A stretch of DNA of 64,000 nt from Variovorax sp. N23 (GTDB lineage: Bacteria; Pseudomonadota; Gammaproteobacteria; Burkholderiales; Burkholderiaceae_C): positions 62,001-126,000 of the forward strand of contig NZ_JAOOPY010000016.1 of assembly GCF_025486315.1 (NCBI RefSeq), in the 5' to 3' direction. The notes beneath the pieces are model-generated. The model saw only the letters and a list, made by a program, of their open reading frames with translations. It did no database searches and was not told the DNA's origin. Of this stretch, positions 17,899-26,484 are shown one piece after another. Each line of letters starts with the position of its first letter. Position 1 is the stretch's first letter. Both the position numbers and the translations under genes were made by a program.

Positions 17899-17974
17899 TG
17901 GCGACCCTACGGGGATTCGAACCCCGGTAGCCACCGTGAAAGGGTGGTGTCCTAGGCCTCTAGACGATAGGGTC
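17899..17974 (-). tRNA. tRNA-Glu (anticodon TTC)
   Basis: A 76-base cloverleaf with CCA. On the minus strand it starts GACCCTATCGTCTAG, has the anticodon loop CTTTCAC (anticodon TTC) and ends GGGTCGCCA. It is the middle tRNA of the cluster and lies in the same operon region as gltX, which charges it. Confidence 0.97.
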
Positions 17975-18030
17975 AAAACCTGAGGAACCGTGCTGAGATC
18001 AGCACTTGTTTCTTCTACTCGACAAACCAA

Positions 18031-18106
<76 letters not shown>

Positions 18107-18124
18107 TTGGGTGTCGAGCCTCAG

Positions 18125-18153
18125 ATTATAGACTGAAAAAATCAGCCCTTCAA
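18125..18153 (-). promoter_or_regulatory. Promoter of the tRNA-Ala/Glu/Asp operon inside the gltX 3' end
   Basis: On the minus strand TTGAAG (18153-18148) and a perfect TATAAT (18130-18125) are separated by 17 bases, the ideal sigma-70 layout. Transcription would start about 10 bases before tRNA-Ala. The -35 box overlaps the last codons of gltX, so the tRNAs can be transcribed independently of the synthetase gene. Confidence 0.7.
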
Positions 18154-19530
18154 ACGCTCGATCACTTTTTCTTTAGAAAAGATCGCAAGCACCGCATCCA
18201 GGGATGGCGTCTGCGGTGTCCCCATCACAAGCACACGCACCGGCATCGCCAAGGCAGGCATCTTCATCCCGTGCGCGGCGAGCACTTCCTTGATGGCAGC
18301 GGCGATCGATGCCTTGTCCCAGGCGCTCACGGTCGCGAGCTTGTCGGCCAACGTGGCCAGGGCCGGTCGCACGGCATCGGTCACATGCTGCGCGCGATCC
18401 GCGTCGCTCGGCGTCACGTCGGTGTAGAAGGCTGCAGCCCAGTTGGCCAGCGCGACGGTGGTCTCGCAGCGGTCCTTGAAGAGCGCACAGATGGCGGTCA
18501 GTCGCGCATCGGCCACGATGCCGCGCTTCTGCAGTTGCGCTGCGACCAGCGGTGCGAGTTCGTCATCGGCCTTGGCCTTGATGTACTGGCCGTTGACCCA
18601 CGCCAGCTTCGCCGCATCCCATTGCGCCGGACTCTTCGACAGATGGGAACCGTCGAACCATCCGACCATCTGCTCGCGCGTGAACAGTTCGTCGTCGCCG
18701 TGGCTCCAGCCCAGGCGCGCCAGATAGTTGAGCATCGCCTCGGGCAGGTAGCCGTTCTCTTCGTAGGCCGTGACGCTCACCGCACCGCGGCGCTTCGACA
18801 GCTTCTGGCCGTCGTCACCCAGGATCACCGGCAGGTGGCCGAAGGCGGGCAACGGTGCGCCCAGTGCGCGGAAGATGTTGATCTGCCACGGGGTGTTGTT
18901 GATGTGTTCATCACCGCGGAACACATGCGTGATCGCCATGTCCCAGTCGTCGACCACCACGGCGAAGTTGTAGGTCGGCACACCGTCGGGGCGCACGATG
19001 ATCAGGTCGTCGATCTCGCGGTTGTTGATGGTGATCTCGCCCTTGACGAGGTCGTCCCAGGTCACGTCGCCTTCCACTGGGTTGCAGAAGCGCACCACCG
19101 GCGGCACGCCCTCGGGCACCGGCGGCAGCACCTTGCCGGGCTCCGGGCGCCAGCGGCGGTCGTACAGCGTCTTCTCGCCGCGGGCGCGCTGCGCCTCGCG
19201 CGTGGCCTCGAGTTCTTCGGGCGTGCAGTAGCAGTGGTACGCCGTGCCCGCTTCGAGCATCTGCGCGACCACGGCCTGGTAGCGGTCGAGCCGCTGCATC
19301 TGGTAGACCGGGCCTTCGTCGTAGTCCAGGCCCAGCCACGCCATCGACGCGAGGATCTGGTCGACCGCGTCCTGCGTGGAGCGCGCGACGTCGGTGTCTT
19401 CGATGCGCAGCACGAACTGGCCGCCATGGTGCTTCGCATAGGCCCACGAATACAGTGCGGTGCGGGCGGTGCCCAGGTGAAGGAAGCCGGTGGGCGATGG
19501 CGCGATGCGCGTTCTGATTTTCTGGGTCAT
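18142..19530 (-). CDS. gltX: Glutamate--tRNA ligase
   Basis: Class I aminoacyl-tRNA synthetase that charges tRNA-Glu, cytosolic. The 462 residues show the HIGH-like motif PTGFLHLGTART at the N-terminus, a CYCTPEELE segment near residue 115 and the KMSKS motif as KLSKRRG near residue 250. The usual length for the family is 460-490. Its ATG overlaps the metZ stop (ATGA). It lies immediately upstream of the tRNA-Ala/Glu/Asp cluster, so synthetase and substrate tRNA are neighbours. Confidence 0.97.
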   Translation of the reverse strand: MTQKIRTRIAPSPTGFLHLGTARTALYSWAYAKHHGGQFVLRIEDTDVARSTQDAVDQILASMAWLGLDYDEGPVYQMQRLDRYQAVVAQMLEAGTAYHCYCTPEELEATREAQRARGEKTLYDRRWRPEPGKVLPPVPEGVPPVVRFCNPVEGDVTWDDLVKGEITINNREIDDLIIVRPDGVPTYNFAVVVDDWDMAITHVFRGDEHINNTPWQINIFRALGAPLPAFGHLPVILGDDGQKLSKRRGAVSVTAYEENGYLPEAMLNYLARLGWSHGDDELFTREQMVGWFDGSHLSKSPAQWDAAKLAWVNGQYIKAKADDELAPLVAAQLQKRGIVADARLTAICALFKDRCETTVALANWAAAFYTDVTPSDADRAQHVTDAVRPALATLADKLATVSAWDKASIAAAIKEVLAAHGMKMPALAMPVRVLVMGTPQTPSLDAVLAIFSKEKVIERLKG

Positions 19531-20744
19531 GAGGAAAGGGTGTCGAGGCCGCGCAGCAGGTCGGCCTGGATGTCGTCGATGTGGTCCAGGCCCACGGCCA
19601 GCCGGATCAGCCCCTGGCCGATACCCGCCGCCTGGCGCTGCGCTTCGGTCAGGCGCCCGTGCGAGGTGGTGCCCGGGTGCGTAATGATGGTCTTGGTGTC
19701 GCCGAGGTTGGTGGCGATGCTCACGACGCGGGTGCTGTCGATCACATGGAAGGCGTTCTTGCGCGCCGTCGCCGGATCGTCGCCGCGCACGTCGAACGAC
19801 ACCACCGCCCCGCCCTGCCCCGACTGCTGGCGCATCGCCAGTTCATGCTGGGGATGCGACGCGAGGCCGGGGTAATGCACCCGCGACACCTTCGGGTGGC
19901 CTTCGAGCCATTGCGCCACGGCCAGCGCGTTGGCCGACTGCGCCTGCATGCGGATGCCCAGTGTTTCCATGCCCTTGAGCACGACCCAGGCGTTGAACGG
20001 TGCGAGCACCATGCCGGCGGTGCGCACCACCGGGCCGAACACGTCGACGATCAGGCGCGACGGGCCGCAGATGGCGCCGGCCATCACGCGGCCCTGCCCG
20101 TCGAGGTACTTGGTGCCCGAATGGATCACCAGGTCGGCACCCAACTCCGTCGGACGTTGCAGCGCCGGCGAGCAGAAGCAGTTGTCGACCGCGAGCAAGG
20201 CACCCGCGTCGTGCGCTAGGTCGGCCAGCGCGCGGATGTCGCAGACCTCGGTCAGCGGATTCGTCGGCGTTTCGGCGAACAACAGCTTGGTGGTCGGGCG
20301 CAGCGCGGCGCGCCACTCGGCCACGTCGGTCTGCGACACGAAGGTCGTCTCGATGCCGAACTTCGCGAACTCCTTGCCGAACAGATTGAGCGTGGAGCCG
20401 AAGACCGAACGCGAGCAGATCACGTGGTCGCCGGCCTTGAGCAGGCCCATGCACATCATGAGGATGGCGCCCATCCCGCTCGACGCGGCGATCGCCGCTT
20501 CGGTGCCCTCGAGCGCGGCCAGCCGCTGCTCGAAACTCGCGACCGTCGGATTGGACGTGCGCGAATAGGTGAAGCCTTCTTCGGTGCCGGCGAAGCGGCG
20601 CGCCGAGGTCTCGGCATCGGGCTGCACGAAGCCGCTCGTCAGGTAGAGCGCTTCGGAGTTCTCGCCGTACTGGCTGCGCTCGCTGGCGGTGCGCACGGCC
20701 AGCGTGTCGCGGTGCAGGCCGGGCGGCAATGATCGTTCGGTCAC
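19527..20744 (-). CDS. metZ: O-succinylhomoserine sulfhydrylase
   Basis: PLP enzyme of the Cys/Met metabolism family that makes homocysteine directly from O-succinylhomoserine and sulfide. The 405 residues start with SLPPGLHRDTLAVR and carry the PLP lysine in HSGTKYLDGQGRVMAG near residue 210, the YSRTSNPT substrate segment near residue 60 and the C-terminal LGDTKTIITHPGTTSHG. The Q-G-R-V-M context after the Lys favours MetZ over cystathionine gamma-synthase; an O-acetylhomoserine enzyme is not fully excluded. It follows purF by 13 bases, the common Burkholderiales order purF-metZ. Confidence 0.93.
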   Translation of the reverse strand: MTERSLPPGLHRDTLAVRTASERSQYGENSEALYLTSGFVQPDAETSARRFAGTEEGFTYSRTSNPTVASFEQRLAALEGTEAAIAASSGMGAILMMCMGLLKAGDHVICSRSVFGSTLNLFGKEFAKFGIETTFVSQTDVAEWRAALRPTTKLLFAETPTNPLTEVCDIRALADLAHDAGALLAVDNCFCSPALQRPTELGADLVIHSGTKYLDGQGRVMAGAICGPSRLIVDVFGPVVRTAGMVLAPFNAWVVLKGMETLGIRMQAQSANALAVAQWLEGHPKVSRVHYPGLASHPQHELAMRQQSGQGGAVVSFDVRGDDPATARKNAFHVIDSTRVVSIATNLGDTKTIITHPGTTSHGRLTEAQRQAAGIGQGLIRLAVGLDHIDDIQADLLRGLDTLSS

Positions 20745-20757
20745 AGGCTCTCCAGGT

Positions 20758-22278
20758 TCATTCGGCGAGGTTGGGCAGCGCGAGACGGGACGAGTCTTCC
20801 TCCGTCTCCTCGACGCGCGGGCGGCTGCCGTTCATGCGGCTGATGGCTTCGGTGTCGATGTCCCCGGTGACGTAGATGCCGTCGAAGCACGACGAGTCGA
20901 AGCCATCGAGCTTCGGTGCGCCGGGCGTGCTCGGCGACGCCTTCATCACCGCGCGCTTCATGCCCTCGACGTCCTGGTAGATCAGCGCGTCGCAGCCGAT
21001 CAGTTCGCGAATCTCTTCCACCGTGCGGTCGTGCGCAACCAGTTCGCCCTTGGTCGGCATGTCGATGCCGTAGACGTTCGGGTAGCGCACCGGCGGTGCA
21101 GCGCTCGCGAGATAGACCTTCTTCGCGCCGGCGTCGCGCGCCATCTGCACGATCTCCTTGCTCGTCGTGCCGCGCACGATCGAGTCGTCGACCAGCAGCA
21201 CGTTGCGGCCCTTGAACTCGCTGGCGATCACGTTGAGCTTCTGGCGCACCGACTTCTTGCGCACGCCCTGCCCCGGCATGATGAAGGTCCGGCCGACGTA
21301 GCGGTTCTTCACGAAACCCTCGCGGTACGGAATGCCCAGCAGGTGCGCCAACTGGGTGGCGCTCGGGCGGCTCGACTCGGGGATCGGGATGATCACGTCG
21401 ATCTCGCTCGGCGGCACGGTCGACACCACGCGCTTGGCCAGCGTCTCCCCCAGGTTCAGGCGGGCCTGGTAGACCGAGATGCCGTCCATCACCGAATCGG
21501 GCCGCGCCAGGTAGACGAACTCGAACATGCAGGGGTTGAGCGTCGGCGCGTCGGCGCACTGCTCGGCGTGCACCTGGCCCTGCAGATCGACGAAGACCGC
21601 TTCGCCCGGCGCGATGTTGCGCTCGAACACATGACCCGAACCTTCGAGCGCGACCGATTCGCTCGCCACCATCACGGTGCCGTCGGCGCCGCGGCCCATG
21701 GCCAGCGGACGGATGCCGTAGGGGTCGCGGAAGGCGACCAGGCCGTGGCCGGCAATGAGCGCCACCACCGCATAGGAGCCGCGCAGGCGGCGATGCACGG
21801 CGCGCACCGCCTCGAACACGGTGGTGGAGTTGAGCATGCCGCCGCGCGTCGAACGCTCGATCTCGTGCGCCAGCACGTTCAGCAGCACTTCCGAGTCGCT
21901 CTCGGTGTTGGTGTGGCGGTGATCGGTCGAGAACAGTTCCGAACGCAGCGCATGCGCGTTGGTCAGGTTGCCGTTGTGCACCAGCACGATGCCGTAGGGC
22001 GCATTCACGTAGAAGGGCTGCGCCTCTTCCTCGCTGTAGGCGTTGCCGGCGGTCGGGTAGCGCACCTGGCCCAGGCCCACGTCGCCCGGCAGCGCGCGCA
22101 TGTTGCGGGTGCGGAACACGTCGCGCACCATGCCCTTGGCCTTGTGCATGAAGAACTTGCGTTCCAGCAGCGTGACGATGCCGGCTGCGTCCTGGCCGCG
22201 GTGCTGCAGCAGCAGCAAGGCGTCGTAAAGCAGTTGATTGACGGGCGCGTTGCTGACAACGCCGACGATTCCACACAT
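20758..22278 (-). CDS. purF: Amidophosphoribosyltransferase
   Basis: First committed enzyme of purine synthesis: it converts PRPP and glutamine to 5-phosphoribosylamine. The product begins MCGIVGVV, where Cys2 becomes the N-terminal nucleophile of the glutaminase domain after Met removal. The PRPP-binding loop VLLVDDSIVRGTTS lies in the C-terminal phosphoribosyltransferase domain near residue 365. Length is 506 residues, as expected. It follows cvpA by 12 bases, the same linkage as in enterics (cvpA-purF). Confidence 0.97.
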   Translation of the reverse strand: MCGIVGVVSNAPVNQLLYDALLLLQHRGQDAAGIVTLLERKFFMHKAKGMVRDVFRTRNMRALPGDVGLGQVRYPTAGNAYSEEEAQPFYVNAPYGIVLVHNGNLTNAHALRSELFSTDHRHTNTESDSEVLLNVLAHEIERSTRGGMLNSTTVFEAVRAVHRRLRGSYAVVALIAGHGLVAFRDPYGIRPLAMGRGADGTVMVASESVALEGSGHVFERNIAPGEAVFVDLQGQVHAEQCADAPTLNPCMFEFVYLARPDSVMDGISVYQARLNLGETLAKRVVSTVPPSEIDVIIPIPESSRPSATQLAHLLGIPYREGFVKNRYVGRTFIMPGQGVRKKSVRQKLNVIASEFKGRNVLLVDDSIVRGTTSKEIVQMARDAGAKKVYLASAAPPVRYPNVYGIDMPTKGELVAHDRTVEEIRELIGCDALIYQDVEGMKRAVMKASPSTPGAPKLDGFDSSCFDGIYVTGDIDTEAISRMNGSRPRVEETEEDSSRLALPNLAE

Positions 22279-22290
22279 GGGACGATCCTC

Positions 22291-22779
22291 TCAGGGCAGG
22301 TAACTGGCCAACTTCTCTGGCAATGCAGGCTTGAGGCCCTGCAGTGCCGCATCCAGAACAAGCGCGCTGTGCGATTCACGCCACCAGGCGCTCTCGCTCA
22401 ACGACAGCAAATGCACAACCACCGCCACGGCCAGCAGCGCGACCGCGCCACGCGCCAGGCCGAACACCGCACCGAGCATCCGGTCGACCGGCCGCAGCCC
22501 GACGGCCGCGATCAGCTTGCGCGTCAGCGCAGCGATCAGCCCGACACCGAAGGCCACGGCGACGAAGATCAGCACGAAGGCCAGCGCATAGCGCCACGAG
22601 GCCTCCGGGTCGCCGCTGATGGGCAACCACGCCGCCACATCGCCCGCGAACCACTGCGCGCTGAAAAAAGCCACCACCCAGCCGGCCAGCGAAATCACTT
22701 CGAACACCAGCCCGCGCACCAGCCCCAGCACCAGCGACACCGCCAGCAGCGCCACGGCGATCCAGTCGAGCAGGGCCAC
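22291..22779 (-). CDS. cvpA: CvpA family membrane protein
   Basis: Inner-membrane protein of 162 residues with four hydrophobic helices, starting LLDWIAVALLAVSLVLGLVRG. Members are needed for colicin V production in Escherichia coli and for envelope and bile tolerance in some enterics; the molecular role is unsettled. The identity rests on length, helix pattern, the conserved RGLVFEVISL segment and its place before purF. It sits 15 bases after the SPOR-domain gene. Confidence 0.9.
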   Translation of the reverse strand: MALLDWIAVALLAVSLVLGLVRGLVFEVISLAGWVVAFFSAQWFAGDVAAWLPISGDPEASWRYALAFVLIFVAVAFGVGLIAALTRKLIAAVGLRPVDRMLGAVFGLARGAVALLAVAVVVHLLSLSESAWWRESHSALVLDAALQGLKPALPEKLASYLP

Positions 22780-22794
22780 GTTGGTGCGCGATGC

Positions 22795-23628
22795 CTACAA
22801 GCTGAGGACGGCCGCGGGCAAAGACAAGCCCTTGACCTTGGCCGCAGCCTTGTCCGCCTCGGCGCGCGAGGCGAACGGGCCAACGCGCACCCGCGTGCGG
22901 TCGCCATCGGCCGTCTTCGCGATGTTCGTGTAGGTCTTCAGACCCGCCCTCTCCAGCTTCTGGCGCACCTCGCGCGCCTTGTCGGCTTCGGCGAAGGCGC
23001 CGACCTGCACGACGAAGCGACCAGCATCGTCCGAAGCCGCCACCGGTTTGGCCGCTGCGGTAGCGGCCGCCGCGTTCTTGCCGTCGAGCAGCGCGCGGGC
23101 ACGGGCACCATCGTCGGCCGGCTTGGCCGCGGTGGCCGTTTGAGGCTTGGGTTCGGGCTTCGGCTCGGGTTTGGCTTCCGGCTTCGGCTTGGGTTCGGGT
23201 TTCGGCGCGGGATGCGTCTCGGCCGGCGGGGCCGAGGCGACCGGTCGGTCAGACGGCAGTTCGCGGCCATCGGCCGTCTCGGTGATGACGCCAGTCGCCG
23301 GCGCGTTGGCCGCCGCACGCGGGCGCTCCTCGGCGGGCGGCGCGGCCGGTGTCGAGGCAGGCGCCTGGGCCACCGGGGCCGGCAGCGGTGCGACCTTGTT
23401 CCGGTCGGGAATCTCGATGGGAATATCGACCGCCACGGGACGCGGCTGGGTGTCGAAGAGCAGCGGGAAGCCGATCACGCCGACCAGCACCAGCACCGCC
23501 GCGCCGAGCAACCGGTGGCGTGCACGCCGACGCATGGCTTCGACGCTTTCCGCAGGCGCCGCCGACACCGGGGTGTTGCGGCTTTCATTGGTCGGCTGGC
23601 CACGCGAGCGGAACTTGAAGAACGCCAT
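22795..23628 (-). CDS. SPOR domain protein, single-pass membrane
   Basis: Bitopic inner-membrane protein of 277 residues from the ATG at 23628 (MAFFKFRSRG). A short cytosolic part is followed by one membrane helix (LLGAAVLVLVGVIGFPLLF), a long periplasmic linker rich in Pro, Ala, Lys and Glu with PxPKPEAKPE-like repeats, and a C-terminal SPOR domain (FVVQVGAFAEADKAREVRQKL to the end). SPOR domains bind denuded glycan strands at the division septum, so it may be a DedD-like division accessory. DedD also lies between folC and cvpA in Escherichia coli, which supports that reading. The longer frame upstream of 23628 has no protein-like character. Confidence 0.88.
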   Translation of the reverse strand: MAFFKFRSRGQPTNESRNTPVSAAPAESVEAMRRRARHRLLGAAVLVLVGVIGFPLLFDTQPRPVAVDIPIEIPDRNKVAPLPAPVAQAPASTPAAPPAEERPRAAANAPATGVITETADGRELPSDRPVASAPPAETHPAPKPEPKPKPEAKPEPKPEPKPQTATAAKPADDGARARALLDGKNAAAATAAAKPVAASDDAGRFVVQVGAFAEADKAREVRQKLERAGLKTYTNIAKTADGDRTRVRVGPFASRAEADKAAAKVKGLSLPAAVLSL

Positions 23629-23689
23629 GAATTCGTTTCCCTGATTGAGTGCAGCGCGGTGTGTTTTGCGAGAGCCGGACACCCGCCGA

Positions 23690-24985
23690 TCAGGCGCCTG
23701 ACAGCAGGTGTTTGCCCTGCAGACGGGGGGTTCCGTGCGCGAGCACACCACCTACCGTGAAGAACGATCCGAAGACGACGATTCTATCAGCGGGGTCCGC
23801 CGCCTCGATGGCCGCGCGCAGCGCCGACATCGGGTCGGCATGCACGCTGGACGCCACGTCCTTGCGGGTGTTCTGCGCCGCCCACTGCGCCTGGACGGCG
23901 GTGCCAGCCGCCGCGCGCGGCGTCGGCAGATCGGTGAAGTACCAACGGTCGATCAACGGCCCAATGCGCGACAGGATCGGGGCCAGGTCCTTGTCCGCCA
24001 TCACGCCGAAGACGGCATGCGTGGTCGGGTAGAAACCCATCGCGTCGAGGTTCTCGGCCAGCGCCGCCACGGCATGCCCGTTGTGCGCCACGTCGAGCAC
24101 CAGCGTCGGCTGGCCGGGGAGGATCTGGAAGCGGCCCGGCAGTTCGACCATCGCGAGCCCGGTGCGCACCGCCTGGGCGGTGATCGGCAGGGTTTGCCGC
24201 AGGGCTTCGAGTGCCGCCAGCACGCCGGCCGCGTTCAGCAACTGGTTCGCCCCGCGCAGCGCCGGGTAGGCCAGGCCGCTGAAACGCCGCCCTCGCCCGC
24301 TCCAGCCCCACTGCTGCTTGTCGCCCGACACATTGAAGTCGTGCCCGAAGCGCCACAGGTCGGCGCCGATCTCGCGGGCATGGTCGATCACACTCTGCGG
24401 CGGCATCGGGTCGCTCACGATGGCCGGCCGGCCGGTGCGCAAAATGCCGGCCTTCTCGCGGCCGATGCTCTCGCGGTCGGGGCCGAGGAAGTTCATGTGA
24501 TCGAGGTCGATGCTGGTGATCACCGCGCAATCGGCGTCGATGATGTTGACCGCGTCGAGCCGCCCGCCCAGGCCGACCTCGAGGATCGCCACGTCGGGCT
24601 TGGCCTCGGCCATGCAGCGCAGGATCGCCAGCGTGGTGAGCTCGAAGTAGGTCAGCGGAATCTCGGCGCGTGCGGCCTCGACGGCCTCGAAATGCGGCAC
24701 CAGCAGCGCACCGTCGATCGCCTCGCCCTTCAGCCGCAGGCGCTCCTCGAAGTGCACGAGGTGGGGCGACGTGAACACGGCCGTGCGGTAGCCGGCGTGC
24801 CCGAGGATCGACTCCAGCATCGCGCAGGTCGAGCCCTTGCCGTTGGTGCCGGCGACCGTGATCACCGGGCAGTCGAAGGCCAGTCCCAGCCGCTGCGCCA
24901 CGGTGCGCGAGCGCTCCAGGCCGAGTTCGATGGTCTTGGGATGCTGTCGCTCGGCGTGCGCGAGCCAGTCGGCTAGGGTTTTCAT
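23690..24985 (-). CDS. folC: Bifunctional folylpolyglutamate synthase/dihydrofolate synthase
   Basis: ATP-dependent ligase of the Mur ligase fold that adds glutamate to dihydropteroate and later to tetrahydrofolates. The 431 residues start MKTLADWLAH; the P-loop is GTNGKGSTCAMLE, the Omega-loop and Mg site follow in TSPHLVHFEERL, and VGLGGRLDAVNI and DLDHMNFLG are conserved family segments. The first ATG at 24997 would add four residues. It heads the minus-strand run folC-SPOR-cvpA-purF-metZ-gltX, the usual arrangement, although accD, which often precedes folC, is absent here. Confidence 0.95.
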   Translation of the reverse strand: MKTLADWLAHAERQHPKTIELGLERSRTVAQRLGLAFDCPVITVAGTNGKGSTCAMLESILGHAGYRTAVFTSPHLVHFEERLRLKGEAIDGALLVPHFEAVEAARAEIPLTYFELTTLAILRCMAEAKPDVAILEVGLGGRLDAVNIIDADCAVITSIDLDHMNFLGPDRESIGREKAGILRTGRPAIVSDPMPPQSVIDHAREIGADLWRFGHDFNVSGDKQQWGWSGRGRRFSGLAYPALRGANQLLNAAGVLAALEALRQTLPITAQAVRTGLAMVELPGRFQILPGQPTLVLDVAHNGHAVAALAENLDAMGFYPTTHAVFGVMADKDLAPILSRIGPLIDRWYFTDLPTPRAAAGTAVQAQWAAQNTRKDVASSVHADPMSALRAAIEAADPADRIVVFGSFFTVGGVLAHGTPRLQGKHLLSGA

Positions 24986-25031
24986 GGAGGCCGGCATTGT
25001 CGCCGACCGGCCGGGGCGGCATGATTCCGGG

Positions 25032-25385
25032 ATGACAACAACCCTTTACGGCATCCCGAACTGCGACACCGTCAAGCGCGCCCGCGCCTGGCTCGACGAA
25101 CACGGCGTGGCCTACCGCTTCCATGATTTCAAGAAGCAAGGCCTGCCGGAGGCCGAACTGGACCGCTGGCTGAAGGCGCCCGGCTGGGAGGCGCTGGTCA
25201 ACCGGCGCGGCACCACCTGGCGCAAGCTGGACGACGCGACCCGCGCGTCGGTGGTCGACGCCGGTTCCGCCCGCGCCGTGCTGCTGGCCAACCCCAGCCT
25301 GATCAAGCGCCCGGTGGTCGACTGGAGCGGTAGCCCGGACGTGACGACGGGCTTCGACGCCGAGGACTGGGCCGCCCGCGTCTGA
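25032..25385 (+). CDS. ArsC/Spx-family reductase (YffB-like)
   Basis: Small thioredoxin-fold protein of the ArsC/Spx family, 117 residues. It starts TTLYGIPNCDTVKRA, where the single Cys of PNCDTVKKA-type motifs is the redox centre, and ends with LIKRPVVDW, the substrate-side Arg region seen in ArsC and YffB. Real arsenate reductases have similar folds, but the PNCDT form is typical of the YffB group, whose substrate is not firmly known. It is divergent from folC with 46 bases between the starts. The larger open frame upstream overlaps folC and is not used. Confidence 0.85.
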   Translation: MTTTLYGIPNCDTVKRARAWLDEHGVAYRFHDFKKQGLPEAELDRWLKAPGWEALVNRRGTTWRKLDDATRASVVDAGSARAVLLANPSLIKRPVVDWSGSPDVTTGFDAEDWAARV

Positions 25386-25428
25386 GCCCCGGTTGAACCC
25401 GGCGCGCCGAATCGCATCCAACCGGGCT
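25385..25428 (+). other. Inverted repeat after the ArsC-like gene
   Basis: AGCCC-c-GGTTG (25385-25395) pairs with CAACCGGGCT (25419-25428), ten base pairs with one bulge and a GC-rich loop of 23 bases. No T tract follows, so it is not a standard terminator. It begins on the last base of the stop codon and lies 38 bases before the next gene; it may slow transcription or be a processing site. Confidence 0.35.
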
Positions 25429-25465
25429 GAAACGAAGCCCCGCTTCCCCATTCAAGGAGTTCGAC

Positions 25466-26020
25466 ATGCGCAAGAAGATGTACACCGCCACTCTCGGCCT
25501 CGCCCTGCTGGGCGCCCTGGGCACCGGCAGCGCCATGGCCCAGCAACAGGTTCAGGCTCGGGTGGTTTCGACCGCCCAGGTGACCGAGCCGAACGGCCGC
25601 GTGGGCTACAACGTGACCTACGAATACGAGGGCCGGCAGTACAGCACCTACACCGACAGCCAGCCCGGCCGCACCATTGCGGTCGACGTCGGCGCCTACG
25701 GCGTGACCACCACGCCGGTGGCGCCGCAGTCGCAGCTGGCCGCCCAGCCGGTGCCGGACAACGGCAATGGCCGCGCCCCGTGGGAGGGCGTGGTGCCCGA
25801 GCAGGGCGTGGTGGTGTCCTCGGCGCGCCCGGTCGCGCCGACCTACTATGCCGCGCCGGCCTACCCGGCACCGGTCTACGTGGCGCCGGCCCCCGTCTAT
25901 GTGGCCCCGGCTTACGGCTACGGCTACGGCTACGCGCCGGCCTATGCCTACCCGCCCGTCGGCCTGTCGCTGAACCTGGGCTACTCGCGCGGCTGGGGTG
26001 GACACGGTCACTGGCGCTGA
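25466..26020 (+). CDS. Secreted Tyr/Gly/Pro-rich hypothetical protein
   Basis: I do not recognise this gene by name. The 184-residue product has a clear Sec signal peptide (MRKKMYTATLGLALLGALG, cleavage near SAMA-QQ). The next 60 residues look like a small beta domain (RVGYNVTYEYEGRQYSTY, then RTIAVDVG). The C-terminal half is low complexity: PAPVYVAPAPVYVAP, then YGYGYGYAPAYAY, ending in Gly/His/Trp-rich GWGGHGHWR. A ribosome site (AAGGAG) stands eight bases before the ATG. Similar small exported proteins with Tyr/Pro tails are common in Burkholderiales and often end up in the envelope. Function unknown. Confidence 0.8.
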   Translation: MRKKMYTATLGLALLGALGTGSAMAQQQVQARVVSTAQVTEPNGRVGYNVTYEYEGRQYSTYTDSQPGRTIAVDVGAYGVTTTPVAPQSQLAAQPVPDNGNGRAPWEGVVPEQGVVVSSARPVAPTYYAAPAYPAPVYVAPAPVYVAPAYGYGYGYAPAYAYPPVGLSLNLGYSRGWGGHGHWR

Positions 26021-26144
26021 CGGCCGCCCTGGGCAGGGCTGCCGGCAAGCCCTAAAATCGCGGGCTTTCCCCGTGAAGCGAGTTGCCGAGCGCGACCCGC
26101 CTCCATCCTCCCCAGCCCGAGCGCGCCCGCGCCCTGCCCTTCAC

Positions 26145-26468
26145 ATGACGATCAACGAATCCCTCCCCTGCGCCTCGGTCGCGACCAAGGCCAATGTGTA
26201 CTTCGACGGCAAGTGCGTGAGCCACGGTCTCACGCTCGCCGACGGCACCAAGAAGTCGGTCGGCGTGATCCTGCCGTCCACCCTGACCTTCAATACCGGC
26301 GCGCCGGAAATCATGGAAGGCACGTCCGGCCGTTGCGAGTACCTGCTGTCGGGCAGCGCCGAATGGGTGGCCTCGGGCGCCGGCGAAAAATTCAGCGTGC
26401 CGGGCAACTCGAGCTTCCAGATCCGCGTGAGCGGCGAACCCTACAGCTACATCTGCCACTTCGGCTGA
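26145..26468 (+). CDS. ppnP: Pyrimidine/purine nucleoside phosphorylase PpnP
   Basis: Small cupin-fold enzyme (formerly YaiE, DUF1255) that phosphorolyses several purine and pyrimidine nucleosides. The 107 residues contain NVYFDGKCVSHGLTLADGTKKSVGV, GAPEIMEGTSG and SFQIRVSGEPYSYICHFG, all characteristic of the family. The ATG at 26145 gives the standard length; the upstream extension has no match. It lies 16 bases before argG and may share its transcript. Confidence 0.95.
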   Translation: MTINESLPCASVATKANVYFDGKCVSHGLTLADGTKKSVGVILPSTLTFNTGAPEIMEGTSGRCEYLLSGSAEWVASGAGEKFSVPGNSSFQIRVSGEPYSYICHFG

Positions 26469-26484
26469 ACCGGACGCCCACGCC

